Assembly (NCBI GenBank): GCA_937927525.1
Contig: CALBDR010000298.1
Location: forward strand, 1 to 10,180
Length of the DNA stretch: 10,180 bases
Source of the DNA: an uncultured Candidatus Melainabacteria bacterium
GTDB taxonomy: Bacteria; Cyanobacteriota; Vampirovibrionia; LMEP-6097
Reading direction: 5' to 3'
Shown: in pieces, positions 1 through 7,581 of the stretch
Layout of the letters: each line of letters starts with the position of its first letter
Position numbering within the stretch: the stretch's first letter is position 1
The notes under the pieces: generated by a model
What the model was told of the DNA's origin: nothing
The model's database searches: none
What the model saw: only the letters and a program-made list of their open reading frames with translations
Program-made: the position numbers and the translations under genes

Positions 1-2
1 AA

Positions 3-62
3 ACTAAGAGCACAATATATCAACTGAAACAGGGTTTGCTAGATAATTACTTGACTGTTTAG
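3..62 (+). CDS. Possible C-terminal tail of a gene entering from the left edge
   Basis: One + strand frame is open from the window edge for 19 codons and ends with TAG at 60-62; the translated tail ends in LKQGLLDNYLTV. The other two + frames stop within the first 26 bases. The tail does not resemble the C-terminus of an OmpR-type response regulator, the usual partner of the kinase that follows. An open run this short is quite likely by chance in AT-rich DNA, so this is only a suggestion that a gene ends here, about 100 bp before the kinase. No function can be assigned. Confidence 0.25.
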   Translation, partial: TKSTIYQLKQGLLDNYLTV

Positions 63-125
63 GTTATGTTATGGAGCATTATTTAGTTAATTAGAGAGAT
101 TTAGTCTAGTCAAAACAAGCGACCT

Positions 126-154
126 TTTACCAAATATTAAAATATGGGTAAAAT
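126..154 (+). promoter_or_regulatory. Candidate sigma70-type promoter of the histidine kinase gene
   Basis: TTTACC (126-131) and TAAAAT (149-154) are separated by exactly 17 nt and match the -35/-10 consensus at 4/6 and 5/6 positions. The expected transcription start, about 7 nt after the -10 box, falls near 161. That is at the GTG start or 6 nt before the ATG at 167, so the mRNA would be leaderless or nearly so. The string GTAAAATATA recurs just before the dnaE start (3310-3319). Confidence 0.4.
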
Positions 155-160
155 ATAGAT

Positions 161-1129
161 GTGTTAATGGTATCGGATGAGCTGATAGATAAATCTAAGT
201 TTGCTTATATTGTCGTTGAAAAGCAAATAGATAACTCTTTTAATATAGAACTTGCAAATCAAACGGCGAAGCGTTTACTTAACTTCGATAGATCTGAAGA
301 TAAGTCTTTAGCAGCTTTAGCTGCTAAGAATAAAAATCTTGCTTGTTTGGTAGATATTATTGAACAATTTGAAGCTACAAATACAGACTATAAAAGGTAT
401 ACATTGCAGTTAGGTCACGATTTATATACTACTCATATTAGTAAGATTGATGATAATCAGTATCTCTTTGAAATTTTAAAAGAATATAAACACGATATAA
501 GTGAAATTAGTCATGAGCTAAAAAGACCTATCCAAAACATTAAAACGCTTACAGAGACTCTTTTAATGGGAGCTAAAGATAAACCTGTTATGTGTGATAA
601 ATTTTTGAATAACATTAATGATGAGATTGATAGACTTTCTGATTTAGTTAAAAATCTTCTTAAGCTAAGTCAGCTAGGAGATTTAAGTACATTAATGTCT
701 ACTGCTGAGTCTGATTTGAGTGACCTTACTCATAAGGCTTCGAAGTCATTTGAAGATAAAGTCAAAAGCAAATCAATAATATTTGAAATGTTTTGTGATG
801 GTGTAATTCTTAAAAAAATTGATTCTGATTTGTATAATCATTTAATAACTAATCTTCTAGATAATGCTTTGAAATATAATGTTCCAGAAGGCTTTATTGA
901 TTTATGCTTAACTAAAGATGGTCTCAAACTACGTAATTCTAGTATTGGAGTTAAGGAAGAAGATGTTAGTCAATTGTTTAATAAGTTCTCTAGATCTGCT
1001 TCCAGTGCAAGGATTGCTGGTACAGGTTTAGGTTTGACTATAGTTAAAGATATCTGTGACTTATTTTCCTGGAAGGCTTCAGCTGCTTGTACTGAGGATA
1101 ATATCTTCGAAATAAATATCGAGTTTTAA
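161..1129 (+). CDS. Cytosolic PAS-HisKA-HATPase sensor histidine kinase, PhoR-like, with altered G1 box
   Basis: Two-component sensor kinase of 322 residues without any membrane segment. An N-terminal PAS-like segment (about 13-105) precedes a HisKA dimerisation helix pair (about 110-172) with SHELKRPI at 117-124; H118 is the phospho-acceptor and E119 the adjacent acid. The HATPase_c domain follows: N box NLLDNALKYN (231-240), a G1 position reading NSSIGV (259-264), F box LFNKF (272-276) and G2 GTGLGL (287-292). Two positions deviate. The G1 Asp is Asn and its first Gly is Ser. The Thr/Asn four residues after the His, needed for phosphatase activity in many HisKA kinases, is Arg122. Overall arrangement resembles PhoR/SphS kinases, but no response regulator is visible in the window. 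Start is GTG161 or ATG167; an in-frame TAA at 149-151 excludes anything longer, and no Shine-Dalgarno is seen. Residue numbers use GTG161. The 3' end overlaps the convergent comF-like gene. Confidence 0.88.
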   Translation: MLMVSDELIDKSKFAYIVVEKQIDNSFNIELANQTAKRLLNFDRSEDKSLAALAAKNKNLACLVDIIEQFEATNTDYKRYTLQLGHDLYTTHISKIDDNQYLFEILKEYKHDISEISHELKRPIQNIKTLTETLLMGAKDKPVMCDKFLNNINDEIDRLSDLVKNLLKLSQLGDLSTLMSTAESDLSDLTHKASKSFEDKVKSKSIIFEMFCDGVILKKIDSDLYNHLITNLLDNALKYNVPEGFIDLCLTKDGLKLRNSSIGVKEEDVSQLFNKFSRSASSARIAGTGLGLTIVKDICDLFSWKASAACTEDNIFEINIEF

Positions 1130-1875
1130 TTAAAGTTTCTTCCAGTACAGCTAAAACCAAGTATCCTTTCCTGGGGAAAGTCTATTGCTGTAATTAATTC
1201 ACTTAATTTAACTAAAGTGTTTCCAGTGGTACTTATGTCATCAATTATTAAAATGATATTTTCTCTTTTTTCTGAAATGTTCTTTATTAGTGGAATATAC
1301 TTAGGATTTAATTCAAAAGCTTTACTCAGTTCATTTCTTCTTTCTTCTGAATTCAGTTTATAGAGTGGCTCTGTATTTTTGATTCTATAGAATAGATTTT
1401 CTACTAATTTAATCTCTTGTTTAAATTTCCTTTTTCTTAAAAACTTATAAAAATATTTTGCAATAAGCTCTGCTTGATTATATCTTCTTGTATTAAATTT
1501 CTCAGTGCTTATAGGAACATAGCTGATATAAATATTTCTATTTATTTTGCTATTAAATAAATAGATTAAAAACTCTGATAAAGCCAATCCCCAAAAGTAA
1601 GCGAGTTCTGCTTGGTTATTTTTTAAATCTAGTATTAATTTTCTTATTAATTTATCAGAGTATCTAAAAAGAAAATATATTTTTAATTTTGAATCAAAGT
1701 CTTGGAAGCTTTTTAAATTTATCCATGCTGATTGCGCACGAATACAATCTTTACAGATAAACAAATATTTTTCTTGGATTTTACTTTTACATTTTTTACA
1801 TACTCTATAACTAAAAAGACTTAGAACTTTTTCAAGTAATTGAAAAATATAAAGTCTTAGTTTTATAAGTAACAT
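1126..1875 (-). CDS. comF: ComF family phosphoribosyltransferase-like protein
   Basis: A 249-residue protein of the ComF/ComFC family, whose members are required for DNA uptake in transformable bacteria; the exact reaction is not settled. The family layout is complete. An N-terminal zinc-finger-like region has two CxxC pairs (C26/C29 and C41/C44). A central VPIS...RRYNQAELIAK stretch (120-140) corresponds to the family's VP...R.FNQAELLA motif. A C-terminal PRPP-binding loop reads ILIIDDISTTGNT (208-220), with the acidic pair D212/D213 and TTG at 216-218. The ATG at 1875 has no Shine-Dalgarno. The gene lies 75 bp downstream of the TrkA-C membrane protein gene on the same strand and could be co-transcribed with it. 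It is unusually rich in Lys, Ile and Asn, as expected from the base composition. No other competence gene is visible, so a role in transformation is inference. Confidence 0.9.
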   Translation of the reverse strand: MLLIKLRLYIFQLLEKVLSLFSYRVCKKCKSKIQEKYLFICKDCIRAQSAWINLKSFQDFDSKLKIYFLFRYSDKLIRKLILDLKNNQAELAYFWGLALSEFLIYLFNSKINRNIYISYVPISTEKFNTRRYNQAELIAKYFYKFLRKRKFKQEIKLVENLFYRIKNTEPLYKLNSEERRNELSKAFELNPKYIPLIKNISEKRENIILIIDDISTTGNTLVKLSELITAIDFPQERILGFSCTGRNFN

Positions 1876-1950
1876 ACATCTAAAACTAACTTGAAATATA
1901 TGTTATGTGGGAAAATGCAGTGTTTTTACTAGTTTGTAAAATTATATAGT

Positions 1951-2721
1951 TTAAGCCATTTCGAGTTTTTGCAGTTTTTCGAATTCTTTTTCTTTTTCGA
2001 TTTGAATTAAGTGTTCGCGATCACCATCAAGACCTTTCAGTCTAGTTGCTAGGCAGTGACAAGCTTCAGCTCTACCATAGCAGGTTAATATATCTTCTGG
2101 TTCAATTATAGTATCTGCTTTAGGAACTCCTATGAATAAGGCATTTTCTTCGCTAGGTACTCTACTGATGGAGAGAACTAATGTTCCTTCTTTATCTAGT
2201 TTTAGTTCCTGGAGACTTTTTCCTACCATCCAGCTTTTATCTTTTACATAGATTTTTGAGATTATAAAACCTCTACTTACTCCTAGAATTTCTTCATAGT
2301 CGCAGAGAAAAGTTTGGTAGTTTTTGTTCATAAAGTTTGCTGTGATTTTTTTTAAGACTGAGTAGAATGCCTTTGATCTTGCAAGTATGAACATAATAAT
2401 CAAACCAATCACCATTAGAACAATTTTTTCAATTAATATTTTTTGACTATTATCAAGGAAAGTCAAGATTAAAGTCGCCATCGATGTTGTAATCCCAACA
2501 TTTCCAATAATCATAAGAGTGGTTATAATTTTTCTTCTTACTGGTGAATTAACTACTGATTCAGCTTCAGAGGTAGTATAACCAATCCCAAAAAATGCAG
2601 ATATAGCTTGGAATGAGGCAATCTCACTAGATAAGCCTGTTAGCTCAAGTAAGCTTGCTCCGATTCTTACCACTGTAAGGGAACTGAGTACAATGAAAAA
2701 TAGACCGAGTAAAGGTAACAT
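1951..2721 (-). CDS. Membrane protein with C-terminal TrkA-C (RCK_C) domain
   Basis: A 256-residue integral membrane protein. Hydrophobic segments are visible at about 3-24, 66-89 and 98-115, with a shorter apolar stretch at 33-48 leading into GIGYTTSEAESVV, a loop typical of a family of TrkA-C-domain membrane proteins. Residues about 150-222 form the RCK_C domain, which opens with GFIISKIYVKDKSWMVGKSL and contains the regular GTLVLSISR and IEPEDILTCYG strands. RCK_C domains bind small ligands and regulate K+ or other ion transporters; the Rossmann RCK_N (NAD-binding) half is absent. The tail (about 240-256) is charged and helical. The gene starts with ATG 23 bp after the stop of the exported protein gene upstream, so the two are probably one unit. 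TATACT (2731-2736) just before the ATG may be an internal promoter. The transported or sensed ligand cannot be deduced. Confidence 0.75.
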   Translation of the reverse strand: MLPLLGLFFIVLSSLTVVRIGASLLELTGLSSEIASFQAISAFFGIGYTTSEAESVVNSPVRRKIITTLMIIGNVGITTSMATLILTFLDNSQKILIEKIVLMVIGLIIMFILARSKAFYSVLKKITANFMNKNYQTFLCDYEEILGVSRGFIISKIYVKDKSWMVGKSLQELKLDKEGTLVLSISRVPSEENALFIGVPKADTIIEPEDILTCYGRAEACHCLATRLKGLDGDREHLIQIEKEKEFEKLQKLEMA

Positions 2722-2744
2722 TTATATTAAAGTATAATCCTTTT

Positions 2745-3266
2745 TTATATACCAATAAATATAACTTCATTTAAACCAAGTCTATCAGCTACGTATCCAG
2801 CTCCGAGTCTTGCTGGTAATCTCCAAAGGGTAGAGATTATTGGTATCTTGGAAAAGAAGTTAGCGTCTTTATAGTTAAAAACATATTCTATTTGAATATC
2901 TTTGTGGGGATAGTGACTGCTTATACTTCTTTCTAAAGCAACTTGAGCAGAATCATCGAAACTCATCACAGCACTTGATTCAGATACTTTTATGATGGCT
3001 TGATCTATATTATTGAAGTTGACTTTTAAGATACTTCTAAGTTTTTTATCTTTATATTCTCTTGGATACCAATTAGATTTAACGTCTTTACCAAGATCTT
3101 TAGCAAAATCTATTATTCTTTCCCTCTCTTCTTCGTTAGTAAAGCTTGACTTAGGAACAATTACTCCAACATGTTTTTTAGCAGCTTTAGCGGCATTCAT
3201 AACTAAAAAAAAAGAAAATAATATTAATATTATCCTAAGCATCAAATATATTTTAGCAAGTCTCAT
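2745..3266 (-). CDS. Exported protein of unknown function
   Basis: A 173-residue protein not recognised as a member of a known family. It begins with a signal peptide: basic residues, a hydrophobic core (about 10-23) and a probable signal peptidase I site after AAKA (25-28). There is no cysteine after the core, so it is not a lipoprotein. The mature part mixes charged helices with short strands. It ends in an apolar stretch (about 137-173) containing FFSKIPIIS and LPARLGAGYVADRLG, which could lie against a membrane. An alternative start at Met9 (codon 3240-3242) would give a more typical short signal-peptide N-region. The gene diverges from dnaE with 57 bp between the starts and is followed 23 bp later by the TrkA-C membrane protein gene. 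Co-location suggests a shared envelope-related process, but that is inference only. Confidence 0.65.
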   Translation of the reverse strand: MRLAKIYLMLRIILILFSFFLVMNAAKAAKKHVGVIVPKSSFTNEEERERIIDFAKDLGKDVKSNWYPREYKDKKLRSILKVNFNNIDQAIIKVSESSAVMSFDDSAQVALERSISSHYPHKDIQIEYVFNYKDANFFSKIPIISTLWRLPARLGAGYVADRLGLNEVIFIGI

Positions 3267-3287
3267 ATTGCTTTAGATTTTTCTAAT

Positions 3288-3316
3288 TTAACTATTTCTC
3301 ATATAAGTAGTAAAAT
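3288..3316 (+). promoter_or_regulatory. Candidate dnaE promoter, leaderless arrangement
   Basis: TTAACT (3288-3293) and TAAAAT (3311-3316) are 17 nt apart and match the -35/-10 consensus at 4/6 and 5/6. The -10 box ends 7 nt before the dnaE ATG at 3324, so transcription would start at or next to the start codon. No Shine-Dalgarno lies upstream of dnaE, which agrees with a leaderless transcript. Confidence 0.45.
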
Positions 3317-3323
3317 ATAACTA

Positions 3324-6300
3324 ATGCCAGCTGAAAAGTTTCATGTTCCTTTGCATGTACACACAGAATTTTCTTTATTAGATGGAGCTAGTAAAGTTAA
3401 AGATATTTGTAAAAAAGCTGCTGAAATAGGCATGCCTGCTTTAGCTATTACCGACCATGGAACTATGTTTGGAACATATACCTTCTATCATGAAGCTAAA
3501 GCTGCTGGCATTAAACCTATTATTGGTTGTGAAGTATATGTAGTAAATGGTGATCACCTTGAGAAAGGGAAGCGCTCGAAGCTTTATCATCTAGTTTTAC
3601 TTGCAAAAAATGATATTGGTTTTAAAAATCTAATAAAAATTTGTTCAGAGGGCTGTGTAAACGGTTTTTACTATAAACCACGTATCTCTAAAGCGTATAT
3701 TCGTGAATATTCTGAAGGTATTATTGCTCTTTCTGCATGTTTAGGTGGTGAAGTAAATAATAATTTACTTGCTGGTAGAACAGAAGAAGCTAAGCAAGCG
3801 GCTCTAGAGTATAAAGATATTTTTGGTGAGGACTTTTATTTAGAAATCCAGGACCACTTATACCCTGAGGATAGAAAGGTCAATCCTTTAATGATGAAGA
3901 TGGCTGAGGAAATTGGTGTAAAAGTTATCGCTACCAATGACAGTCATTATACGAATAAAGAAGATGCCATCGCTCATGATGCTCTGCTATGTCTACAAAT
4001 GCAAAAATATATCTCTGATTTCCCACGTATGAGATTCTCTGGTCATGAGTATTTGAAGACTGGTGAAGAGATGGCAGCGTTATTCCAGGATCACCTCGAT
4101 CCTGAAACTATCGAACAAGTTGTCTATGACAATACAATGGAAGTTTTCGATAAAGTTGAAGACTATGATAGTTTTGCTAATCCTCAGATGCAAATGCCTG
4201 ATCCAAAAATCCCTGAAGGTTTTACTTTCGAGACATATTTAAAGCATCTTTCTTATGAAGGTGCTAGAAAGCGTTTTAATAAAGAAACAGACGAAGATTT
4301 AGGTGATGAAATTTGTGAGCGTCTTGAGCATGAGCTTAAGATTATGAATGGATCTGGCTTTGCTTCATATTTTATTGTCGTTTGGGATTTCATTAACTGG
4401 TCACGTGAGCAGAAAATTCCTGTAGGTCCAGGTCGTGGTTCAGCAGCAGGTTCTCTCGTAGCTTACTGCTTAGGGATTACTAATATCGATCCACTTAAAT
4501 ATGACTTACTTTTTGAGAGATTTTTAAACCCTGAAAGAAAGTCTATGCCCGATATTGATACGGATTTCTGTATTGAAAGGCGTGAGGAAGTTATACAATA
4601 CGTTCGTGAAAAGTATGGTGAGGAGAGTGTTTGTCAGATAATTACCTTTAACCGTTTAACTTCTAGATCTGTCATCAAAGATATGGCAAGAGTTTTAGAG
4701 TATCCATATGCTAAAGCTGAAGATCTTGCGAAGATGATTCCCGTAGTCCGTGGTAAACCACGTTCTATAGCTTGGATGATTGAGAATCATGCTGATTTCA
4801 AAAAAAGATATGATGAAGACCCTGAAGCTAAACAGGTTTTAGATCTAGCTCTCAAAAATGAAGGTCTAAATAAAACCTTTGGAGTTCACGCAGCAGGGGT
4901 TATAATTGCTGATCAGGCGATAACAAATATTATTCCTACCGCAAGATCCAATGATGGTGGGGTAATCACTCAGTACGCAATGGAAGAATCTGCGAGTATG
5001 GGGCTTCTAAAGATGGATTTTTTAGGTCTTAGAAACCTTACTATGATTCAGAAAGCCATTGATATTATTGCTGAGAATCGCCCAGGTGAAGAACCTATTG
5101 ATATTGATGAAATTAGTCTTGAAGATGAAGCTACTTTTGATACGGTCTGTTCAGGGAATTTATCAGGTATATTCCAGTTGGAGACTTCAGCTGGTATGCG
5201 TCAAGTCGCTAGAGACCTAGCCCCTAGAAGCCTAGAAGATATTTCAGCCTTAATCGCTCTATATCGCCCAGGTCCACTAGATACTGGAATGATTGATGAT
5301 TTTATTAATCGTAAGTCAGGTAAAGAGGAGTATAGTTTTGAACATCCTCTTTTAGAGCCGATTTTAAAGAATACTTACAGTACTATCGTTTACCAAGAGC
5401 AGATAATGCAGATTGTACAGAGTTTAGGTGGTTTTAGCCTAGGTGAAGCGGATTTATTAAGAAGGGCTATGGGTAAGAAGAAACCAGAAGTTCTTCTTCC
5501 TTATAAAGATAAGTTTGTAAAAGGCTGTAAAGAAAATAAGCATGAAGTCCCTATTACTGAAGAGCTTGCAGATAAACTATTTGAGCAGATGCTTGCCTTT
5601 GCCGAGTACTGTTTCAATAAGTCACACTCTACAGCCTATGGTTTTGTAACATATCAGACGGCATATCTGAAAACTCATTACCCTGTTGAGTATCTAACAG
5701 CACTTTTTATTTCATGTAATGGTGATACTGACAGGATTAAAGGCTATATTATAGAAGCACAGCGTTTAGGTATTACTGTGAAAGCTCCTGATGTAAATGA
5801 CTCTGAACTTGAATTTAAAGCTGATGTTAAAAATAAAACTATAGTTTTCGGTATGAAAGCTGTAAAAGGTGTTGGAGAAGCACCTTCTCAGGCGATCGTA
5901 GAAGAGCGTGAAGCGAATGGACCTTATAAGGATTATTATGATTTTTGTGAAAGAATTAATCATAAGTTAGTAAATAAAAAAACCATAGAAGCCTTGATTA
6001 GATGTGGTGCTATGGATAGCTTAGGTGCTGGACGTAGAGCTATGATTGAAAACCTGGAAATCTTTATAGATAATGCGAAGAAAAAACAAGCGAAAGCTGG
6101 TTCAGGACAGCTAAGTTTATTCGGACCGGCATCAGTAGAAGTTAAGACTAGACCGAATTATATTAATGGTGAAAAAGATGAGTATCCTGAACGTGAATTG
6201 CAGTCTATGGAGTATGAACTTCTAGGATTATTTGTTAATAACCATCCGATGGAATCTGTGAAGTCGCTCTGTAAAATGGTTTCAGAGCATGATATTAAAT

Positions 6301-6863
6301 CTCTAAAAACGATGAAAGATAAGTCTCGAGTTAAAGTCCCAGCTTTATTAATTGATTTCACTAAAAAATTGACCAAAGCTAAGAAAATTATCTGTATCGC
6401 TCAACTTGAGGATATGGAAGATAGAATCGAGGGAGTAATTTTTAGTTCTAAGCTTGAGGCTATGGATCATTTACTGGTAAAAGGAAAGCGATTACTTGTA
6501 AGTGGTACTCTATCATTCCAGGCTGAAGGAAACTGCTCACTGATGATAGATGAGGCGGATGATTTAGATACTAAAGAGCTTATGGAGTTTGATTTAGATG
6601 TTGATGGGATTTCTGATTATTTTCAGATGTTTCATTCACTTAGAGCCTTTTTTGCTAAAGAAGAGAACCGTGGGGATAATTTAGTCGTCTTAAATATTAA
6701 GCAGGGAGAGAATTTCAAGAAGCTTTCTTTAGGGGCTAAGTATACTATTCGTAATGATGACCTTATTCGTGGTTCTATAAATGAGCTTATCGATAAGTTT
6801 AGGGTGAGATCTGTGAGTACTTCTACTGTAGCACCTGTTTCTCGTGGAGCTGGGTCAGCTTAG
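3324..6863 (+). CDS. dnaE: DNA polymerase III alpha subunit, DnaE1 type
   Basis: Replicative polymerase catalytic subunit of 1179 residues, close to E. coli DnaE (1160). The N-terminal PHP domain (about 6-275) retains what looks like the complete metal-ligand set: H11, H13, D20, H45, E70, H89, C139, D206 and H208. This suggests an intrinsic proofreading exonuclease as in other PHP-active DnaE proteins. The C-family polymerase core shows VGPGRGSAAGSLVAYCLGI (367-385), PDIDTDF (409-415, catalytic D410 and D412), FGVHAAGV (519-526) and KMDFLGLR (563-570, third catalytic Asp D565). The thumb and fingers region follows (FNKSHSTAYG, 764-773). An internal beta-clamp motif QLSLF (929-933) precedes an OB-fold region (about 1000-1085) and a short C-terminal part ending in a Ser/Thr/Gly-rich tail. 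It is unsplit and carries no intein, unlike dnaE of many cyanobacteria. Only a weak AT-only inverted repeat follows the stop. Confidence 0.98.
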   Translation: MPAEKFHVPLHVHTEFSLLDGASKVKDICKKAAEIGMPALAITDHGTMFGTYTFYHEAKAAGIKPIIGCEVYVVNGDHLEKGKRSKLYHLVLLAKNDIGFKNLIKICSEGCVNGFYYKPRISKAYIREYSEGIIALSACLGGEVNNNLLAGRTEEAKQAALEYKDIFGEDFYLEIQDHLYPEDRKVNPLMMKMAEEIGVKVIATNDSHYTNKEDAIAHDALLCLQMQKYISDFPRMRFSGHEYLKTGEEMAALFQDHLDPETIEQVVYDNTMEVFDKVEDYDSFANPQMQMPDPKIPEGFTFETYLKHLSYEGARKRFNKETDEDLGDEICERLEHELKIMNGSGFASYFIVVWDFINWSREQKIPVGPGRGSAAGSLVAYCLGITNIDPLKYDLLFERFLNPERKSMPDIDTDFCIERREEVIQYVREKYGEESVCQIITFNRLTSRSVIKDMARVLEYPYAKAEDLAKMIPVVRGKPRSIAWMIENHADFKKRYDEDPEAKQVLDLALKNEGLNKTFGVHAAGVIIADQAITNIIPTARSNDGGVITQYAMEESASMGLLKMDFLGLRNLTMIQKAIDIIAENRPGEEPIDIDEISLEDEATFDTVCSGNLSGIFQLETSAGMRQVARDLAPRSLEDISALIALYRPGPLDTGMIDDFINRKSGKEEYSFEHPLLEPILKNTYSTIVYQEQIMQIVQSLGGFSLGEADLLRRAMGKKKPEVLLPYKDKFVKGCKENKHEVPITEELADKLFEQMLAFAEYCFNKSHSTAYGFVTYQTAYLKTHYPVEYLTALFISCNGDTDRIKGYIIEAQRLGITVKAPDVNDSELEFKADVKNKTIVFGMKAVKGVGEAPSQAIVEEREANGPYKDYYDFCERINHKLVNKKTIEALIRCGAMDSLGAGRRAMIENLEIFIDNAKKKQAKAGSGQLSLFGPASVEVKTRPNYINGEKDEYPERELQSMEYELLGLFVNNHPMESVKSLCKMVSEHDIKSLKTMKDKSRVKVPALLIDFTKKLTKAKKIICIAQLEDMEDRIEGVIFSSKLEAMDHLLVKGKRLLVSGTLSFQAEGNCSLMIDEADDLDTKELMEFDLDVDGISDYFQMFHSLRAFFAKEENRGDNLVVLNIKQGENFKKLSLGAKYTIRNDDLIRGSINELIDKFRVRSVSTSTVAPVSRGAGSA

Positions 6864-6895
6864 TTTTATTTAACCATCAAGTCATAATTAAAAAT

Positions 6896-7275
6896 TTATG
6901 GTAATAAATTTAAAGCAAACTGTGCTTGAGCATTTGCCTGGGTATACTTAGCTCCAGCTGATTGTTGGCGTAATTTAATTGTTCTTGAACAGAAGAACCA
7001 AATTGAACATTAATTTCATAGCCACTTCCCCCAGTAGAAGTACCACCAAGGATTTGTTCAAAGTCATCTGTAATAACAGTTGTATTATTAGCTATGTTTT
7101 CTTGGTAGATAATTAATTCGTTTATTTCTCTCTGCAAAGCATTCTTCTTATCTACAGTATTAGTTCCATTTATACCCTGTACAAATAATTCACGAATCCT
7201 CTGAAGATTATCAGTTGTTGCTTGCAAGCCATTTTCAGCTAGCTCCATATTTGTAGTAGTTTTTTCTATCCACAT
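6896..7275 (-). pseudogene. Flagellin pseudogene: N-terminal D1 part joined to the C-terminal D0 end
   Basis: The frame from 7275 encodes ENGLQATTDNLQRIREL and VQGINGTNTVDKKNALQREI, the D1 helix region of bacterial flagellin. It runs on to GGTSTGGSGYEINVQFG, then stops at 6910. Another frame, read to TAA at 6896-6898, encodes QQSAGAKYTQANAQAQFALN followed by LLP, the classic flagellin C-terminal D0 end (compare QANQ.PQ..LSLL). The switch of frame lies around 6970-6995. About 100 or more codons that normally join these parts are missing, as are the first 50 or so residues (D0 and the start of D1). Upstream of 7275 the same frame meets a stop after a few codons. The gene is therefore deleted inside and at its 5' end and cannot make a filament subunit. 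Whether intact flagellins exist elsewhere in the genome is not visible here. Confidence 0.85.
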
Positions 7276-7331
7276 CTAAATATCGGATACTAGGTTAGAA
7301 ACTTTAGTTTTTAAGGTAACAAATCAATCAA

Positions 7332-7565
7332 CTACCTCATAATCTCCCTCAAAAACTCCGGCGCAAGATCTGCTCCATTCTCCCAACTAATAGTTCCTAA
7401 TTCAGGACTAAATTTCACAGTTTTAAAATTTTCTATTTCTTGCAAAGGTTCAAACATAGTCCCCTATAAGTGATCTTTTAAATCAATTATTCCAGAACTT
7501 CCATCATCAAAGGCTATTTTAATCTGATAATCTTTTATATACTCTGCTTCTGTTACATGTAACAT
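7332..7565 (-). pseudogene. DUF2442-domain gene interrupted by one in-frame amber codon
   Basis: From ATG at 7563-7565 the minus strand reads 33 codons (beginning MLHVTEAEYIKDYQIK, ending GIIDLKDHL) to TAG at 7464-7466. It then continues in the same frame for 43 codons (beginning GTMFEPLQEI, containing GTISWENGADLAPEFL) to TAG at 7332-7334. The combined 77-codon frame has the full DUF2442 layout: strand pairs with DDGSSG, an FEPL motif and the closing GTI.W.NGADL.PE.L. Family members usually have an aromatic residue or Gly at the position of the internal stop, so a TGG-to-TAG change is plausible. A good Shine-Dalgarno GGAG (7571-7574) lies 5 nt before the ATG. DUF2442 proteins are often paired with DUF4160 proteins in small two-gene, toxin-antitoxin-like units; no intact partner is seen here. 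Confidence 0.75.
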
Positions 7566-7570
7566 TCTTA

Positions 7571-7574
7571 CTCC
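7571..7574 (-). promoter_or_regulatory. Shine-Dalgarno GGAG of the DUF2442 gene
   Basis: On the minus strand GGAG is followed by 5 nt (TAAGA) and the ATG at 7565. It is one of the clearest ribosome binding sites in the window and fixes the start of the interrupted DUF2442 frame. Confidence 0.6.
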
Positions 7575-7581
7575 AGTGGTT

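Noticed and set aside
1924..1941. Inverted repeat TTTTAC-N6-GTAAAA between the TrkA-C and comF genes
   Set aside because: Short, AT-only arms without a U-tract; too weak for a terminator and not distinctive enough to call an operator.
3013..3276. Open + strand frame of 87 codons opposite the exported protein gene
   Set aside because: It is the mirror of the signal peptide and adjacent sequence of the minus-strand gene, runs almost into the dnaE promoter, and shows no family signature.
5766..6376. Two open minus-strand frames inside dnaE
   Set aside because: They lie wholly opposite conserved dnaE coding sequence and encode low-complexity, unfamiliar peptides.
6892..6911. Perfect AT-only inverted repeat AAATTTAT-GGTA-ATAAATTT after dnaE
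   Set aside because: No GC in the stem and no following T-run, and it overlaps the flagellin relic end; expected by chance in such AT-rich sequence.
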